Assembly (NCBI RefSeq): GCF_024171765.1
Contig: NZ_JAMTCI010000001.1
Coordinates: forward strand, 969,137-1,033,136
Direction: 5' to 3'
Origin: Williamsia deligens
Lineage (GTDB): Bacteria > Actinomycetota > Actinomycetes > Mycobacteriales > Mycobacteriaceae
Length of the DNA stretch: 64,000 bases
The notes under the pieces are model-generated. The model saw only the letters and a list, made by a program, of their open reading frames with translations, searched no databases and was not told the DNA's origin. The position numbers were made by a program, and so were the translations under genes. Positions 52,110 to 60,603 of this stretch are shown here, in pieces (position 1 is the stretch's first letter; each line of letters begins with the position of its first letter).

Positions 52110-53369
52110 TCAGCGACGCAGCGCGGTGGCGATGGCCGCGACCATGGCGTCGACAGCGAACTTCGGTTTGACGTTGTGGTCGAGGACCTCGCGGCACTCG
52201 AGGACCGCCTCGACGCACTGCAGGAGCCGTTCGGGCGGGGCGAACGCGGCCATCCGGTGTGTCTGGTCCGCCATGTCCGGGTGCATCGCGGCGACCGGGG
52301 CCGCGTAGGCCGCGACGACCGCGTCGCGGAACAACGCCGCGAGGTCGACCAGGGCACGGTCGAGGACATCGCGCTGCAGGCGGGTCCGCCGCGACTTCTG
52401 TTGACGCTCCAGGTCTTTGAGCACGCCGGCGGACCCGCGCAGCGCTCCCGCCGATCCCTTGCCCGTACCGCCCGCACCCAGCGCGGTGCGCATGGTCTCG
52501 GTCTCGGCCTCGTCGATCTCGGTGCTGATGGACTTCGCGACCGCCTCGGCGGAGCGGACCAGGTTCTCGGCGTCGCCGTAGACCGTCGACTCTCGGGTGG
52601 CGGCCCGCGCCAGGCCCAGGGCCTGCGTCCGCTGCGACCGGGCGCTCTCGTCGGTCGCGAGCCGGCGCGCCCGCCCGACATGGCCGCCGCAGACCGAGGC
52701 GGCCCAGCGGGCGGTCTCGGGGTCGACGCCGTCGGCCGCGAGGACCTGCGCGATCGCCGCGACCGACGGCATCGTCAGCGGGACATGGCGGCAGCGGGAG
52801 CGCAGGGTCACCGAGATGTCCTCGGGATCGATGCTGGGGGCGCACAGCAGCAGCACCGTCCGTGACGGCGGTTCCTCGACCACCTTCAGCAGGGCGTTGG
52901 CGGCCTGCTCGGTCAGACGGTCGGCGTCCTCGATGAGGACGACCTGCCAGCGGCCCGTGGCCGGGCGCCGCGACGCGATCTGCACGGTCTCGCGGATCAG
53001 CTTGACGGAGATGCTCAGGCCATCCGGGACGATCCGCCGTACGTCGGCGTGGGTGCCGCTCATGACCGTGGTGCACGCGTGGCAGTGGCCGCAACCCACC
53101 TCGTCGGCGTCCTGACACTGCAGGGCCGCGGCAAAGCACTGCGCTGCGACCGAGCGACCGCTGCCGGGCGGACCGGTGAACAGCCAGGCGTGCGTCATCG
53201 AGCTGCGCACCGGGACGGAACCGGCTCCGGAGTCCTCGCCGAACATGGAGACCGCGCCGTCCTCGGTCATCGTGATGTCGGAGGACACGGCACGGGCGGA
53301 GCGGGCGGCCGCGGAGAGTTCGTCGACGACACCCTGCTGCCCCACGAGGCGGTCGAACACCGATGTCAC
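52110..53369 (-). CDS. holB: DNA polymerase III delta-prime subunit
   Basis: A clamp-loader subunit that helps place the beta clamp on DNA. The Walker A-like loop is GPPGSGRS, with Arg instead of Lys, consistent with delta-prime not using ATP. A zinc site follows with CGHCHACTTVMSGTHADV. The partner sensor motif LRSRCRHVPL (Ser-Arg-Cys) is intact. The C-terminal half forms the collar domain. 419 aa with GTG 53369; a TAGGCT box ends seven bases before the GTG. Homologous to Rv3644c from memory. It is next to the adenylate cyclase gene, as in mycobacteria. Confidence 0.93.
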   Translation of the reverse strand: MTSVFDRLVGQQGVVDELSAAARSARAVSSDITMTEDGAVSMFGEDSGAGSVPVRSSMTHAWLFTGPPGSGRSVAAQCFAAALQCQDADEVGCGHCHACTTVMSGTHADVRRIVPDGLSISVKLIRETVQIASRRPATGRWQVVLIEDADRLTEQAANALLKVVEEPPSRTVLLLCAPSIDPEDISVTLRSRCRHVPLTMPSVAAIAQVLAADGVDPETARWAASVCGGHVGRARRLATDESARSQRTQALGLARAATRESTVYGDAENLVRSAEAVAKSISTEIDEAETETMRTALGAGGTGKGSAGALRGSAGVLKDLERQQKSRRTRLQRDVLDRALVDLAALFRDAVVAAYAAPVAAMHPDMADQTHRMAAFAPPERLLQCVEAVLECREVLDHNVKPKFAVDAMVAAIATALRR

Positions 53370-53410
53370 GCGGGCAAGCCTAGCCGCGCCCCACGACACC
53401 GCCCGCCCGC

Positions 53411-53416
53411 TACCGT
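53411..53416 (+). promoter_or_regulatory. TACCGT -10 box for leaderless cyclase transcript
   Basis: TACCGT sits at exactly -12 to -7 from the cyclase GTG at 53423, with no ribosome binding site in between. The divergent holB start is 53 bp away, so both genes share this short promoter interval. Confidence 0.45.
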
Positions 53417-53422
53417 TACGTC

Positions 53423-55120
53423 GTGGTCGAACGTCAGTCCCGTGCGCGCAGGCTTCTCCACCTGCTGCGCTGGCTGGCGCACACGCCCTGGCCGGTGCTG
53501 CTGCTCGACCTGCTGCGCGCGAACATCATCGGCGCGCTGTTCACCTTCGCCTTCCTGCGCTTCGGCATGCCGTACGAGTACAGCGTCCGGCTCGACCAGA
53601 TCAACGGCTACAACCAGGCGGTCTTCGTCGTCTACCTGTTGACGGCGGCGTTCGTCGGGGGCTACCTCAGCATCCTGCTGACGCTGCCGGTCCTGGTGTG
53701 GCACCGCCGCCGCAGCCGTCTCGACAACGAGTTCGCCCGCCGCCGGGCACTGCGTCTGCCGGTGCTGCTCACCATGGTCAACCTCGGCCTGTGGACTGTC
53801 GGCGGGATCCTGTTCGCCCTGCTCAACCTGCAGGCGTCGGGGTCGACGGCGTTCGTGGTGTGGTTGGCGTCGGCGATCGGCGGGTTCGTCTCGTGCGTGC
53901 TCGGCTACCTGCAGGCCGAGAAGGTGTTGCGGCCCATCACCGTCTCGGCGATGGCCAACGACCCCACCAGCACCCCCGTCGCGCTCAGCGTGACCATCCG
54001 CATCGTCCTCTTCTGGTGCATCAGCGTCGTCGTGCCATTGGTGGCGATCGTGCTGCTGATCGTCGGCCAGCAGACCGGGGTCATCACCACCGACGCCGCC
54101 GGCCTCCAGCGCCCTCTGCTGTGGCTCGTCGTCGCGACCGCCGTGTTCGGGCTGATCGGTCTGATCCGGCTCGTCGGTGCCATCGCCGACCCGATCCGTG
54201 AGCTGCGGGAGGCACTGCTCTCGGTCCGCGCCGGTGACCTCGACACCTCGGTGCGGGTCTATGACGGCAGCGACATCGGCCTGCTGCAGACCGGGTTCAA
54301 CGACATGGTGGTGGAACTGCGCGAACGCCAGGAGCTGCGCAACCTGTTCGGCCGCTACGTCGGCGAGGACGTCGCCCGCAAGGCCATCGAGAGCGGGACC
54401 CAGCTCGGCGGCGAGGAACGCTACGTGGGGGTCCTCTTCGTCGACATCGTCGGCTCGACGCGACTGGCCGTGACGCGTCCGCCGCGCGAGGTCGTGGATC
54501 TGCTCAACGAGTTCTTCCGGGTGGTGGTCGAGACCGTGGGTCGCCACGGCGGGTTCATCAACAAGTTCCAGGGCGACGCGGCGCTGGCGATCTTCGGCGC
54601 CCCCCTGGATCTGCAGGACTTCGCAGGGCAGGCACTCGCCGCGGCCCGCGAACTGCGGATCGAGCTCGAGCGCACCCTGGGCGAGACCGACGTCGGCATC
54701 GGCGTGTCCGCGGGCAAGGCGATCGCCGGTCACATCGGGTCGGAGAAGCGACTCGAGTACACCGTCATCGGCGACCCGGTGAACGAGGCAGCGCGTCTGA
54801 CGGAGATGGCGAAGGGCGAGTCCGCCCGTGTGCTGGCCTCGGCCCGCGCCATCTACCTCGCGTCCGACGCCGAGGCCGAGTGCTGGGACATCGGCGAGAG
54901 CGTCGAGCTGCGGGGTCGGGGTCTCGAGACCAAGCTCGCGCGACCGAAGTTCGCCCTCGTCGTCGAGGACGACGAGGCCGTCGACGACAACGCCGACGGT
55001 GTCGTCGACAGTGCGGTGGGCGCGTCGCTCACCAGCCCGACAGGCCGTGGTGGCGCGTCGAGCGGGGCCGTCGACGACGAGGACGAGGACTCCGACGAAA
55101 GTGCCGCGTCGCGCCGCTGA
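53423..55120 (+). CDS. Membrane-bound class III adenylate cyclase with HAMP domain, 565 aa
   Basis: Six membrane helices (residues about 25-250) are followed by a HAMP segment starting ADPIRELREALLSVRAGD and a class III cyclase domain (about 325-500). Metal-binding Asp residues are in GVLFVDIVGSTRLA and GGFINKFQGDAALAIFG, and the transition-state region is VIGDPVNEAARLT. It would make cAMP from ATP. The C-terminal 60 residues are an Asp/Glu/Ser-rich tail, probably disordered. Similar to Rv3645 by order and architecture. The GTG start is supported by the TACCGT box upstream. Confidence 0.92.
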   Translation: MVERQSRARRLLHLLRWLAHTPWPVLLLDLLRANIIGALFTFAFLRFGMPYEYSVRLDQINGYNQAVFVVYLLTAAFVGGYLSILLTLPVLVWHRRRSRLDNEFARRRALRLPVLLTMVNLGLWTVGGILFALLNLQASGSTAFVVWLASAIGGFVSCVLGYLQAEKVLRPITVSAMANDPTSTPVALSVTIRIVLFWCISVVVPLVAIVLLIVGQQTGVITTDAAGLQRPLLWLVVATAVFGLIGLIRLVGAIADPIRELREALLSVRAGDLDTSVRVYDGSDIGLLQTGFNDMVVELRERQELRNLFGRYVGEDVARKAIESGTQLGGEERYVGVLFVDIVGSTRLAVTRPPREVVDLLNEFFRVVVETVGRHGGFINKFQGDAALAIFGAPLDLQDFAGQALAAARELRIELERTLGETDVGIGVSAGKAIAGHIGSEKRLEYTVIGDPVNEAARLTEMAKGESARVLASARAIYLASDAEAECWDIGESVELRGRGLETKLARPKFALVVEDDEAVDDNADGVVDSAVGASLTSPTGRGGASSGAVDDEDEDSDESAASRR

Positions 55121-55182
55121 CCTGACGGGTCGTGGCCGGTCGGCGATCGTGGTCTGGGTCCGGGGTCGGGGTCCGGGCCGCC

Positions 55183-56043
55183 TCAGCCCGTGACGACGCG
55201 ACCGCGGCCGCTGCGTTTCGCCTGGTACAGAAGGGCGTCCGCCCGACGGAAACAGTCGACCGTCGCCTCGTCGGGACGACGGACGGTCAGGCCCGCGCAG
55301 AACGTCTGACCGTCGGGGACCACCGCCGCGAGCTCGTCGAGCACCTGTCGCGCGGACTCGTCGTCGCTGTCGGGCAGTGCGACCGCGAACTCCTCGCCGC
55401 CCCACCGCGCGAGAACCGCCCTGTTCCCGACGGCGGTCGTGGCGTCCCGCGCGAAGTCGACGAGGAGCTGATCACCGGCCGCGTGCCCGAACGTGTCGTT
55501 GTAGGTCTTGAACCGATCGAGGTCGACGATGGCCAGGGCCACGTCCTGCGACCGCGCCGGCGGCTGCTCGAACCGGGTGAGCAGGTCCTCCCAGCCACGC
55601 CGGTTCATCAAACCGGTCAGCGGATCGGTGGTGGCGGCGACCATGAGCGACTCCTCGGCGCGCCGACGGTCGGTGGTGTCGTGGATGACCGCCATCGTCC
55701 ACACCTGCCCCTGCGGCCCGGTCACCGGACTCGCCGACACCCACCCCCATCGGACGCTGCCGTCGGGATGGACATACCGCTTCTCCACGCGCAGTGCCTC
55801 ACCGCGCGACGCGGCTGCGTCCATCAACTGCGCCATCGCCCGGTGCTGGGCGATGTCGTCGGGATGGGTGAACGCCCGCGACGACATCCCGGCGATGTCC
55901 GACCAGGGCCGCCCGACCATCGCGCAGTAGGCGGAGTTCGCGGCGGTGAGGAGTCCCTCCTCGTCCGCGAGCGCCATCGGGACCGTGCTCGCCTCGAACG
56001 CGGCCACGAACCAGCGATGGTCGACACGACCGTGGTCCCTCAT
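55183..56043 (-). CDS. PAS-GGDEF diguanylate cyclase, 286 aa
   Basis: A PAS domain (about 8-125, with ALADEEGLLTAANSAYCAMV and HPDGSVRWGWVSASPVTGPQG) is joined to a GGDEF domain. The GGEEF active site is in RWGGEEFAVALP. The preceding residues (AVGNRAVLARW) lack the Arg-x2-Asp of the inhibitory I-site, so product feedback is probably absent. It would make c-di-GMP from two GTP. There is no membrane helix, so it is soluble. It sits between the cyclase and topA, a position where I recall no gene in M. tuberculosis. Confidence 0.88.
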   Translation of the reverse strand: MRDHGRVDHRWFVAAFEASTVPMALADEEGLLTAANSAYCAMVGRPWSDIAGMSSRAFTHPDDIAQHRAMAQLMDAAASRGEALRVEKRYVHPDGSVRWGWVSASPVTGPQGQVWTMAVIHDTTDRRRAEESLMVAATTDPLTGLMNRRGWEDLLTRFEQPPARSQDVALAIVDLDRFKTYNDTFGHAAGDQLLVDFARDATTAVGNRAVLARWGGEEFAVALPDSDDESARQVLDELAAVVPDGQTFCAGLTVRRPDEATVDCFRRADALLYQAKRSGRGRVVTG

Positions 56044-56079
56044 CGCTGCGCCCCCCGCGTCACGATGACCGGCGCAGGA

Positions 56080-59000
56080 CTAGTCCTGCGCCGATCCGCT
56101 CGACTTCTTCGCGGCCGACTTCTTCGCGCCCGACTTCTTCGCAGCTGACTTCGAGGCGGTCGCCTTCTTCGTCGTCTTCGTGGCGGTGGCCTTCTTGGCG
56201 GTGGTCTTCTTCGCCGGTGCCTTCTTCGCCGCGGTGGTCTTCTTCGCGGCAGCCTTCTTGGCACGCTTCGGGGCGGGACCCCGCGCGCGTCGGTCCGCGA
56301 GGAGCTCCATCGCACGCTCGGCGGTGATGGAGGCGACGTCGTCGTCCTTGCGGAGGCTCGCGTTCGTCTCGCCGTCGGTGACATACGGCCCGAAGCGGCC
56401 GTCCTTGATCACCATCGGCTTCTCGCTCACCGAGTCGTTGCCGAGTTCCCGCAGCGGAGGAGCCGCGGCCTGACGACCACGCCGCTTGGGTTCGGCGTAG
56501 ATCTTCAGTGCCTCCTCCAGCGTGATGTCGAAGATCTGCGACTCCGTCGCCAGCGAGCGCGAGTCGGTGCCCTTCTTCAGGTACGGCCCGTAGCGACCGT
56601 TCTGCGCGGTGATCTCGTCACCGGTCTCCGGGTCGGTCCCGACGACGCGCGGAAGCGACAGCAGCTTGAGCGCGTCCTCCAACGTGACCGACGCGATCTC
56701 CATCGACTTGAACAGCGAACCGGTGCGCGGCTTGGGGCCGGCCTTCTTCGCGGCGGTCTTCTTCGCGGCCTTCTTCGCCGGTGCTGCAGCGGTTTTCGTG
56801 GCGGTCGCGGTGCCGCCGCCCGAACCACCCGGGGCGCCTGCCGACACCGGGTCGCCGTCGAGCGGCGTCGGCCCCGACGGCACCGTGGCCGGGTCGGACC
56901 CGTCGTCGTCCGAACCGTCGTCGTCGGGATCCGGGAGGATCTCGGTGACGTACGGGCCGAAACGGCCCTCCTTGGCGACGATCTCGTGACCGGTCACCGG
57001 GTCGTTGCCCAGTGAGCGCCCCTCCTGCGGGGTGCTGAACAGCTTCTCGGCCACCTCGAGCGTCAGCTCGTCCGGCGTCATGTCGTCGGGGAGATTCGCC
57101 CGCTGCAGATCCGGGTCGGCCCCGGCCGGCGCCACGTCGCGCTCGAGGTACGGCCCGAACCGTCCGACGCGCACGACGACGGGCCTGCCCTCGGCGTCGT
57201 CGAAGAGCTTGATGGAGTTGATCTCCCGGGCGTCGATCTCCTCGAGGTTCAACCCGACGAGCTTCTTCAGCCCGCCGTCATGGGCGATCTCGGCGTCCGC
57301 ATGCGACCCCGACGTCTCGCCGCCGAAGTAGAAACGCGACAACCACGCGGTGCGGTTCTCCGCACCCGACGCGATCTGGTCGAGGTCGTCCTCGAGCGAG
57401 GCGGTGAAGTCGTAGTCGACGAGTCGACGGAAGTACGCCTCCAGCAGACCGACGACCGCGAACGCCACCCACGAGGGGACGAGCGCACTGCCCTTCTTGT
57501 GGACGTATCCGCGGTCCTGGATCGTGCCGATGATCGAGGCGTAGGTCGACGGGCGTCCGATCCCGAGGTCCTCGAGCATCTTCACCAGCGACGCCTCGGT
57601 GTACCGGGCCGGCGGGTTGGTCGAGTGCCCCTCGGCCTGCAGGTCGGTGCTGGTGAGGTGCTGGCCCTCGGTGAGGGTCGGCAGACGCACCTCGGCGTTG
57701 TCCGCCTGGCCCCCGGCCTGCTCGTCGACGGTCTCGACGTAAGCGGACAGGAAGCCGGGGAAGGTGATGGTGCGCCCGGATGCGGCGAACGTCGCGCGTT
57801 CGCCGGTGGTGGCGGTGCCGCTGATCCGCAGGCTCATCGTGGTGCCGCGGGCGTCGGCCATCTGCGACGCGACCGTGCGCTGCCAGATCAGCTCGTAGAG
57901 ACGGAACTCGTCGGACTGCAGCGCCGAGGCCACCTGGCCCGGCGTCCGGAAGGACTCACCGGCGGGACGGATCGCCTCGTGGGCCTCCTGCGCGTTCTTC
58001 ACCTTGCGCGTGTACTGCCGCGGCGTCGGGTGCACGAAGTCGGGGCCGTAGAGCTCGCGGGCCTGATCCCGGGCAGCGGTGATCGCCGACTCCGACAGCG
58101 TCGTGGAGTCGGTACGCATGTAGGTGATGTAGCCGTTCTCGTACAGGCGCTGCGCCACCCGCATGGTGCGGTCGGAGGTGAAGCGCAGCTTGCGTCCCGC
58201 CTCCTGCTGCAGCGTCGACGTCATGAACGGTGCGTAGGGGCGGCGTGTGTACGGCTTCTCCTCGACGGAGGTCACCGTCATGTCCGCGCCCTGCAGCCCG
58301 TCGGCGAGGGCACGGGCGCGGGCCTCGTCGAGGACGACGATCCCGTCGGTCTTCTTGACCGTGCCGGTGGAGTCGAAGTCGCGTCCGCTGGCGACCCGGT
58401 TCGCGTCGACCGAGACCAGCTTGGCGCCGAACGTCCGCGGGGTCACGTCGGCCCCTGCATCCAGTGTGGCCTCGATGTCCCAGTACGACGCGGACACGAA
58501 CGCCATCCGCTCCCGTTCGCGCTCGACGATGATGCGCGTGGCCACCGACTGCACGCGGCCCGCCGAGAGCTTCGGCATGACCTTCTTCCACAGCACCGGC
58601 GACACCTCGTAGCCGTAGAGGCGGTCGAGGATGCGGCGGGTCTCCTGCGCGTCGACGAGGTCGATGTCGAGGTCACGGGGGTTGTCGGCGGCGGCCTGGA
58701 TGGCCGACTGGGTGATCTCGTGGAACACCATCCGGCGCACGGGCACGCTGGGGCGCAGGGTCTCCAACAGGTGCCACGCGATGGCCTCGCCCTCGCGGTC
58801 ACCATCCGTCGCGAGGTAGAGCTCGTCGACACCCTTCAGGAGCTGCTTGAGCTCGCTGACGGTCGACTTCTTGTCCGGGGAGACGACGTAGAGGGGCTCG
58901 AAGTCCTCGTCGACGTTGACGCCGAGGCGCGCCCAGGGCTGTCCCTTGTACTTGGCGGGGACGTCGGCGGCGCCGCGGGGCAGGTCACGGATGTGCCCGC

Positions 59001-59127
59001 GGGAGGACTCGACGACGTAGTTGGACCCGAGGTAGCCCGCGATCTTGCGCGCCTTGGTCGGTGACTCGACGATCACCAGACGACGCACGTCGCCCCGTGA
59101 CGGGGACGAGGTGTCGCTATCTGCCAC
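56080..59127 (-). CDS. topA: DNA topoisomerase I
   Basis: A type IA enzyme that relaxes negative supercoils. The Toprim domain is VIVESPTKARKI with Glu21, then ATDGDREGE with Asp108, Asp110 and Glu112. The active Tyr is Tyr336 in YITYMRTDST. After the catalytic core (to about residue 600) come topoisomerase C-terminal repeats with FGPYV/GRYGPYL motifs, and the tail ends in Lys/Ala-rich repeats (KKAAAKKTTAAKK type), as in mycobacterial TopA. 1015 aa. The start is GTG 59127; no strong ribosome binding site. Confidence 0.96.
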   Translation of the reverse strand: MADSDTSSPSRGDVRRLVIVESPTKARKIAGYLGSNYVVESSRGHIRDLPRGAADVPAKYKGQPWARLGVNVDEDFEPLYVVSPDKKSTVSELKQLLKGVDELYLATDGDREGEAIAWHLLETLRPSVPVRRMVFHEITQSAIQAAADNPRDLDIDLVDAQETRRILDRLYGYEVSPVLWKKVMPKLSAGRVQSVATRIIVERERERMAFVSASYWDIEATLDAGADVTPRTFGAKLVSVDANRVASGRDFDSTGTVKKTDGIVVLDEARARALADGLQGADMTVTSVEEKPYTRRPYAPFMTSTLQQEAGRKLRFTSDRTMRVAQRLYENGYITYMRTDSTTLSESAITAARDQARELYGPDFVHPTPRQYTRKVKNAQEAHEAIRPAGESFRTPGQVASALQSDEFRLYELIWQRTVASQMADARGTTMSLRISGTATTGERATFAASGRTITFPGFLSAYVETVDEQAGGQADNAEVRLPTLTEGQHLTSTDLQAEGHSTNPPARYTEASLVKMLEDLGIGRPSTYASIIGTIQDRGYVHKKGSALVPSWVAFAVVGLLEAYFRRLVDYDFTASLEDDLDQIASGAENRTAWLSRFYFGGETSGSHADAEIAHDGGLKKLVGLNLEEIDAREINSIKLFDDAEGRPVVVRVGRFGPYLERDVAPAGADPDLQRANLPDDMTPDELTLEVAEKLFSTPQEGRSLGNDPVTGHEIVAKEGRFGPYVTEILPDPDDDGSDDDGSDPATVPSGPTPLDGDPVSAGAPGGSGGGTATATKTAAAPAKKAAKKTAAKKAGPKPRTGSLFKSMEIASVTLEDALKLLSLPRVVGTDPETGDEITAQNGRYGPYLKKGTDSRSLATESQIFDITLEEALKIYAEPKRRGRQAAAPPLRELGNDSVSEKPMVIKDGRFGPYVTDGETNASLRKDDDVASITAERAMELLADRRARGPAPKRAKKAAAKKTTAAKKAPAKKTTAKKATATKTTKKATASKSAAKKSGAKKSAAKKSSGSAQD

Positions 59128-59344
59128 GGTGTGTTCCCGCGCCCTTCCTCATATATGTCGACTCGGTTGTCGACCGCTGTGCCGGACTGACGACAAGCAC
59201 ACTTGTGGCCTGTTGTACCCCATGAACGGTCCCTCCTGCACAACGCTCCGGCCCGACCGATCGTTTCCCGGCGCTCCGACACGCCGGGACCGATGCGCTG
59301 TGGTCGTCCACAAAGCGCTGGTCACGGGCGGTCACCGGACGAGA
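59128..59344. other. Intergenic region upstream of topA
   Basis: This 217-bp stretch holds the topA promoter. There is an ACAAG-CACA-CTTGT inverted repeat (59193-59206) and an AT-richer patch CATATATGTCGAC near 59151-59163. The Rv3647c-like gene ends at 59345 upstream on the same strand. No other gene is visible. Confidence 0.4.
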
Positions 59345-59926
59345 TCAGACGGTCGGCCAGGCGGCGAACGCGGCCGGGTGGTCCGGCGGGGCGCCGATGC
59401 TCTCGACCAACCGGGTCAGACGCCGACGACCCGCCACCCTCAGCGCCGGACTGCTGCCACGGGTACCGACGAGGGTGGGCGCGATGCCCGCCCGCATGAG
59501 CGCCGTCGCCAGCGGGCCGTGGGTGTCGGGCGCATGGGGGTCGAGACCCAGCAGGTAGCGGCCACCCTCGTCCGCGCGTCCGGCCGCGATCGTCCACAGC
59601 CGTAGCGCCCGGGGCGACGGGACCCACCCCGCGGGCATCGTCTTGACCGCACCTGTGATCCACGCCCGGGTCAGCGATTCCAGGGCCTTGCTCGTCTCGG
59701 TCCGCGCCATCGGCGAGCCCTCGTCGGAGACGGCGGTCGCCGCGCGGGCACCGCTGAGCTCGATCTCCTCCACCAGCGCATCGGCACGCCACGGGGCGGC
59801 GACGACGATCGACACCCGGCTGCCGGCCGGTGTGTGACTCGACTGGCCCTGCGCCGCAAACAATCCCGCGAGATCGTCGAGCGAGGGCTCGTCGGTCTCG
59901 GCGGAGAAGAAGGAGAGCTGGCCCAC
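59345..59926 (-). CDS. Conserved hypothetical protein (Rv3647c-like), 193 aa
   Basis: Starts GQLSFFSAETDEPSLDDLAGL, a pattern I associate with this mycobacterial gene, followed by a possible nucleotide-handling segment RVSIVVAAPWRADALVEEI and a helical, Arg-rich C-terminus with PALRVAGRRRLTRLVESIG. The length agrees with the roughly 192 aa I recall for Rv3647c, so GTG 59926 is used. Function is unknown; no catalytic motif is seen. It lies between topA and cspA as in mycobacteria. Confidence 0.75.
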   Translation of the reverse strand: MGQLSFFSAETDEPSLDDLAGLFAAQGQSSHTPAGSRVSIVVAAPWRADALVEEIELSGARAATAVSDEGSPMARTETSKALESLTRAWITGAVKTMPAGWVPSPRALRLWTIAAGRADEGGRYLLGLDPHAPDTHGPLATALMRAGIAPTLVGTRGSSPALRVAGRRRLTRLVESIGAPPDHPAAFAAWPTV

Positions 59927-59997
59927 GCCGGGAACACTACCGCCCCCGTACCCGCGCGACCTGCACGGACGCCGTCGGGACAGGTGCGGACAGACGT

Positions 59998-60030
59998 CGC
60001 CCCCGACACCCGTGACGGGTGCCGGGGGCG
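59998..60030. terminator. Strong hairpin after cspA
   Basis: CGCCCCCG (59998-60005) and CACCCGT (60007-60013) pair with ACGGGTG (60015-60021) and CGGGGGCG (60023-60030), with single mismatches and a one-base loop. It lies about 75 bp downstream of cspA (minus strand) and upstream of the Rv3647c-like start, so it most likely ends the cold-shock message. Confidence 0.75.
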
Positions 60031-60103
60031 AGTCGTGAAAGTCATGGTCGCCATCTGTGCGGGTCACGCCACGAGGACGTGGCCCACCGGGACCGTGAAA
60101 TTC

Positions 60104-60307
60104 TCAGAGTGCGCGGACCCCGGTGGCCTGCGGGCCCTTGGTGCCCTGACCGACCTCGAACTCCACGCGCTGGTTCTCCTCCAGCGAGCGGAAGCCCGAC
60201 CCCTGGATCTCCGAGTAGTGGACGAACACGTCGTCGGGTCCGCCATCAGGTGCGATGAAGCCGAAGCCCTTCTCCGCGTTGAACCACTTCACAGTCCCCT
60301 GTGCCAT
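60104..60307 (-). CDS. cspA: Cold-shock protein (CspA-like), 67 aa
   Basis: An OB-fold single-stranded nucleic-acid binding protein. RNP-1 is KGFGFIAP and RNP-2 DVFVHYSE; the rest ([25 protein letters not shown]) is typical of the family. It melts RNA structure and works as an RNA chaperone. The ATG has AGGAG upstream. A possible promoter (TTGTCC/AGGTAT, 60406-60378 on the minus strand, 17 bp apart) would give a leader of about 65 nt. Confidence 0.95.
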   Translation of the reverse strand: MAQGTVKWFNAEKGFGFIAPDGGPDDVFVHYSEIQGSGFRSLEENQRVEFEVGQGTKGPQATGVRAL

Positions 60308-60603
60308 ATCTCCTGCTGTCCTCACTGCTCACAGATTGCGGCGTGATGTGTCTCGCGCCGGGTCCGTCACGTCCGCCATACCTGGTGGGCGACGTTCGCG
60401 GGACAACCGCGCACTAACCTCGGGTACCACGTCCGCAACGCGGTTCCGGGTGTCCGACATCGCGATGAAGCACCCCGGCACCTGCGACCGACGTCAGTCA
60501 ACCATGAAGGGTCCGATCCCGTCAGTCAGGAAGCCATGCAGTTCACAACGCTGTCAGATGTCAACTCCCGGACACCTGGTGGTCATGGTGATCGACAACA
60601 TCG
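60308..60603. other. Intergenic region between divergent cspA and helicase genes
   Basis: 296 bp containing the cspA leader and promoter candidate at 60378-60406 (minus strand) and the helicase promoter. I see no second gene and no strong hairpin. The helicase end holds AACATCGGTG just before its GTG start. Confidence 0.45.

Noticed and set aside
52950-53200. Lack of a Walker A Lys in holB as a sign of a broken gene
   Set aside because: Delta-prime subunits are known not to need ATP binding; the zinc Cys, SRC motif and length are normal.
53366-55405. A 679-codon minus-strand open frame across the adenylate cyclase
   Set aside because: The cyclase, HAMP and membrane helices are all in the plus-strand frame; the minus frame is low-complexity shadow sequence.
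58000-59127. Second protein antisense to topA (long plus-strand open frame)
   Set aside because: All Toprim and active-site motifs are on the minus strand; the plus frame is a composition artefact.
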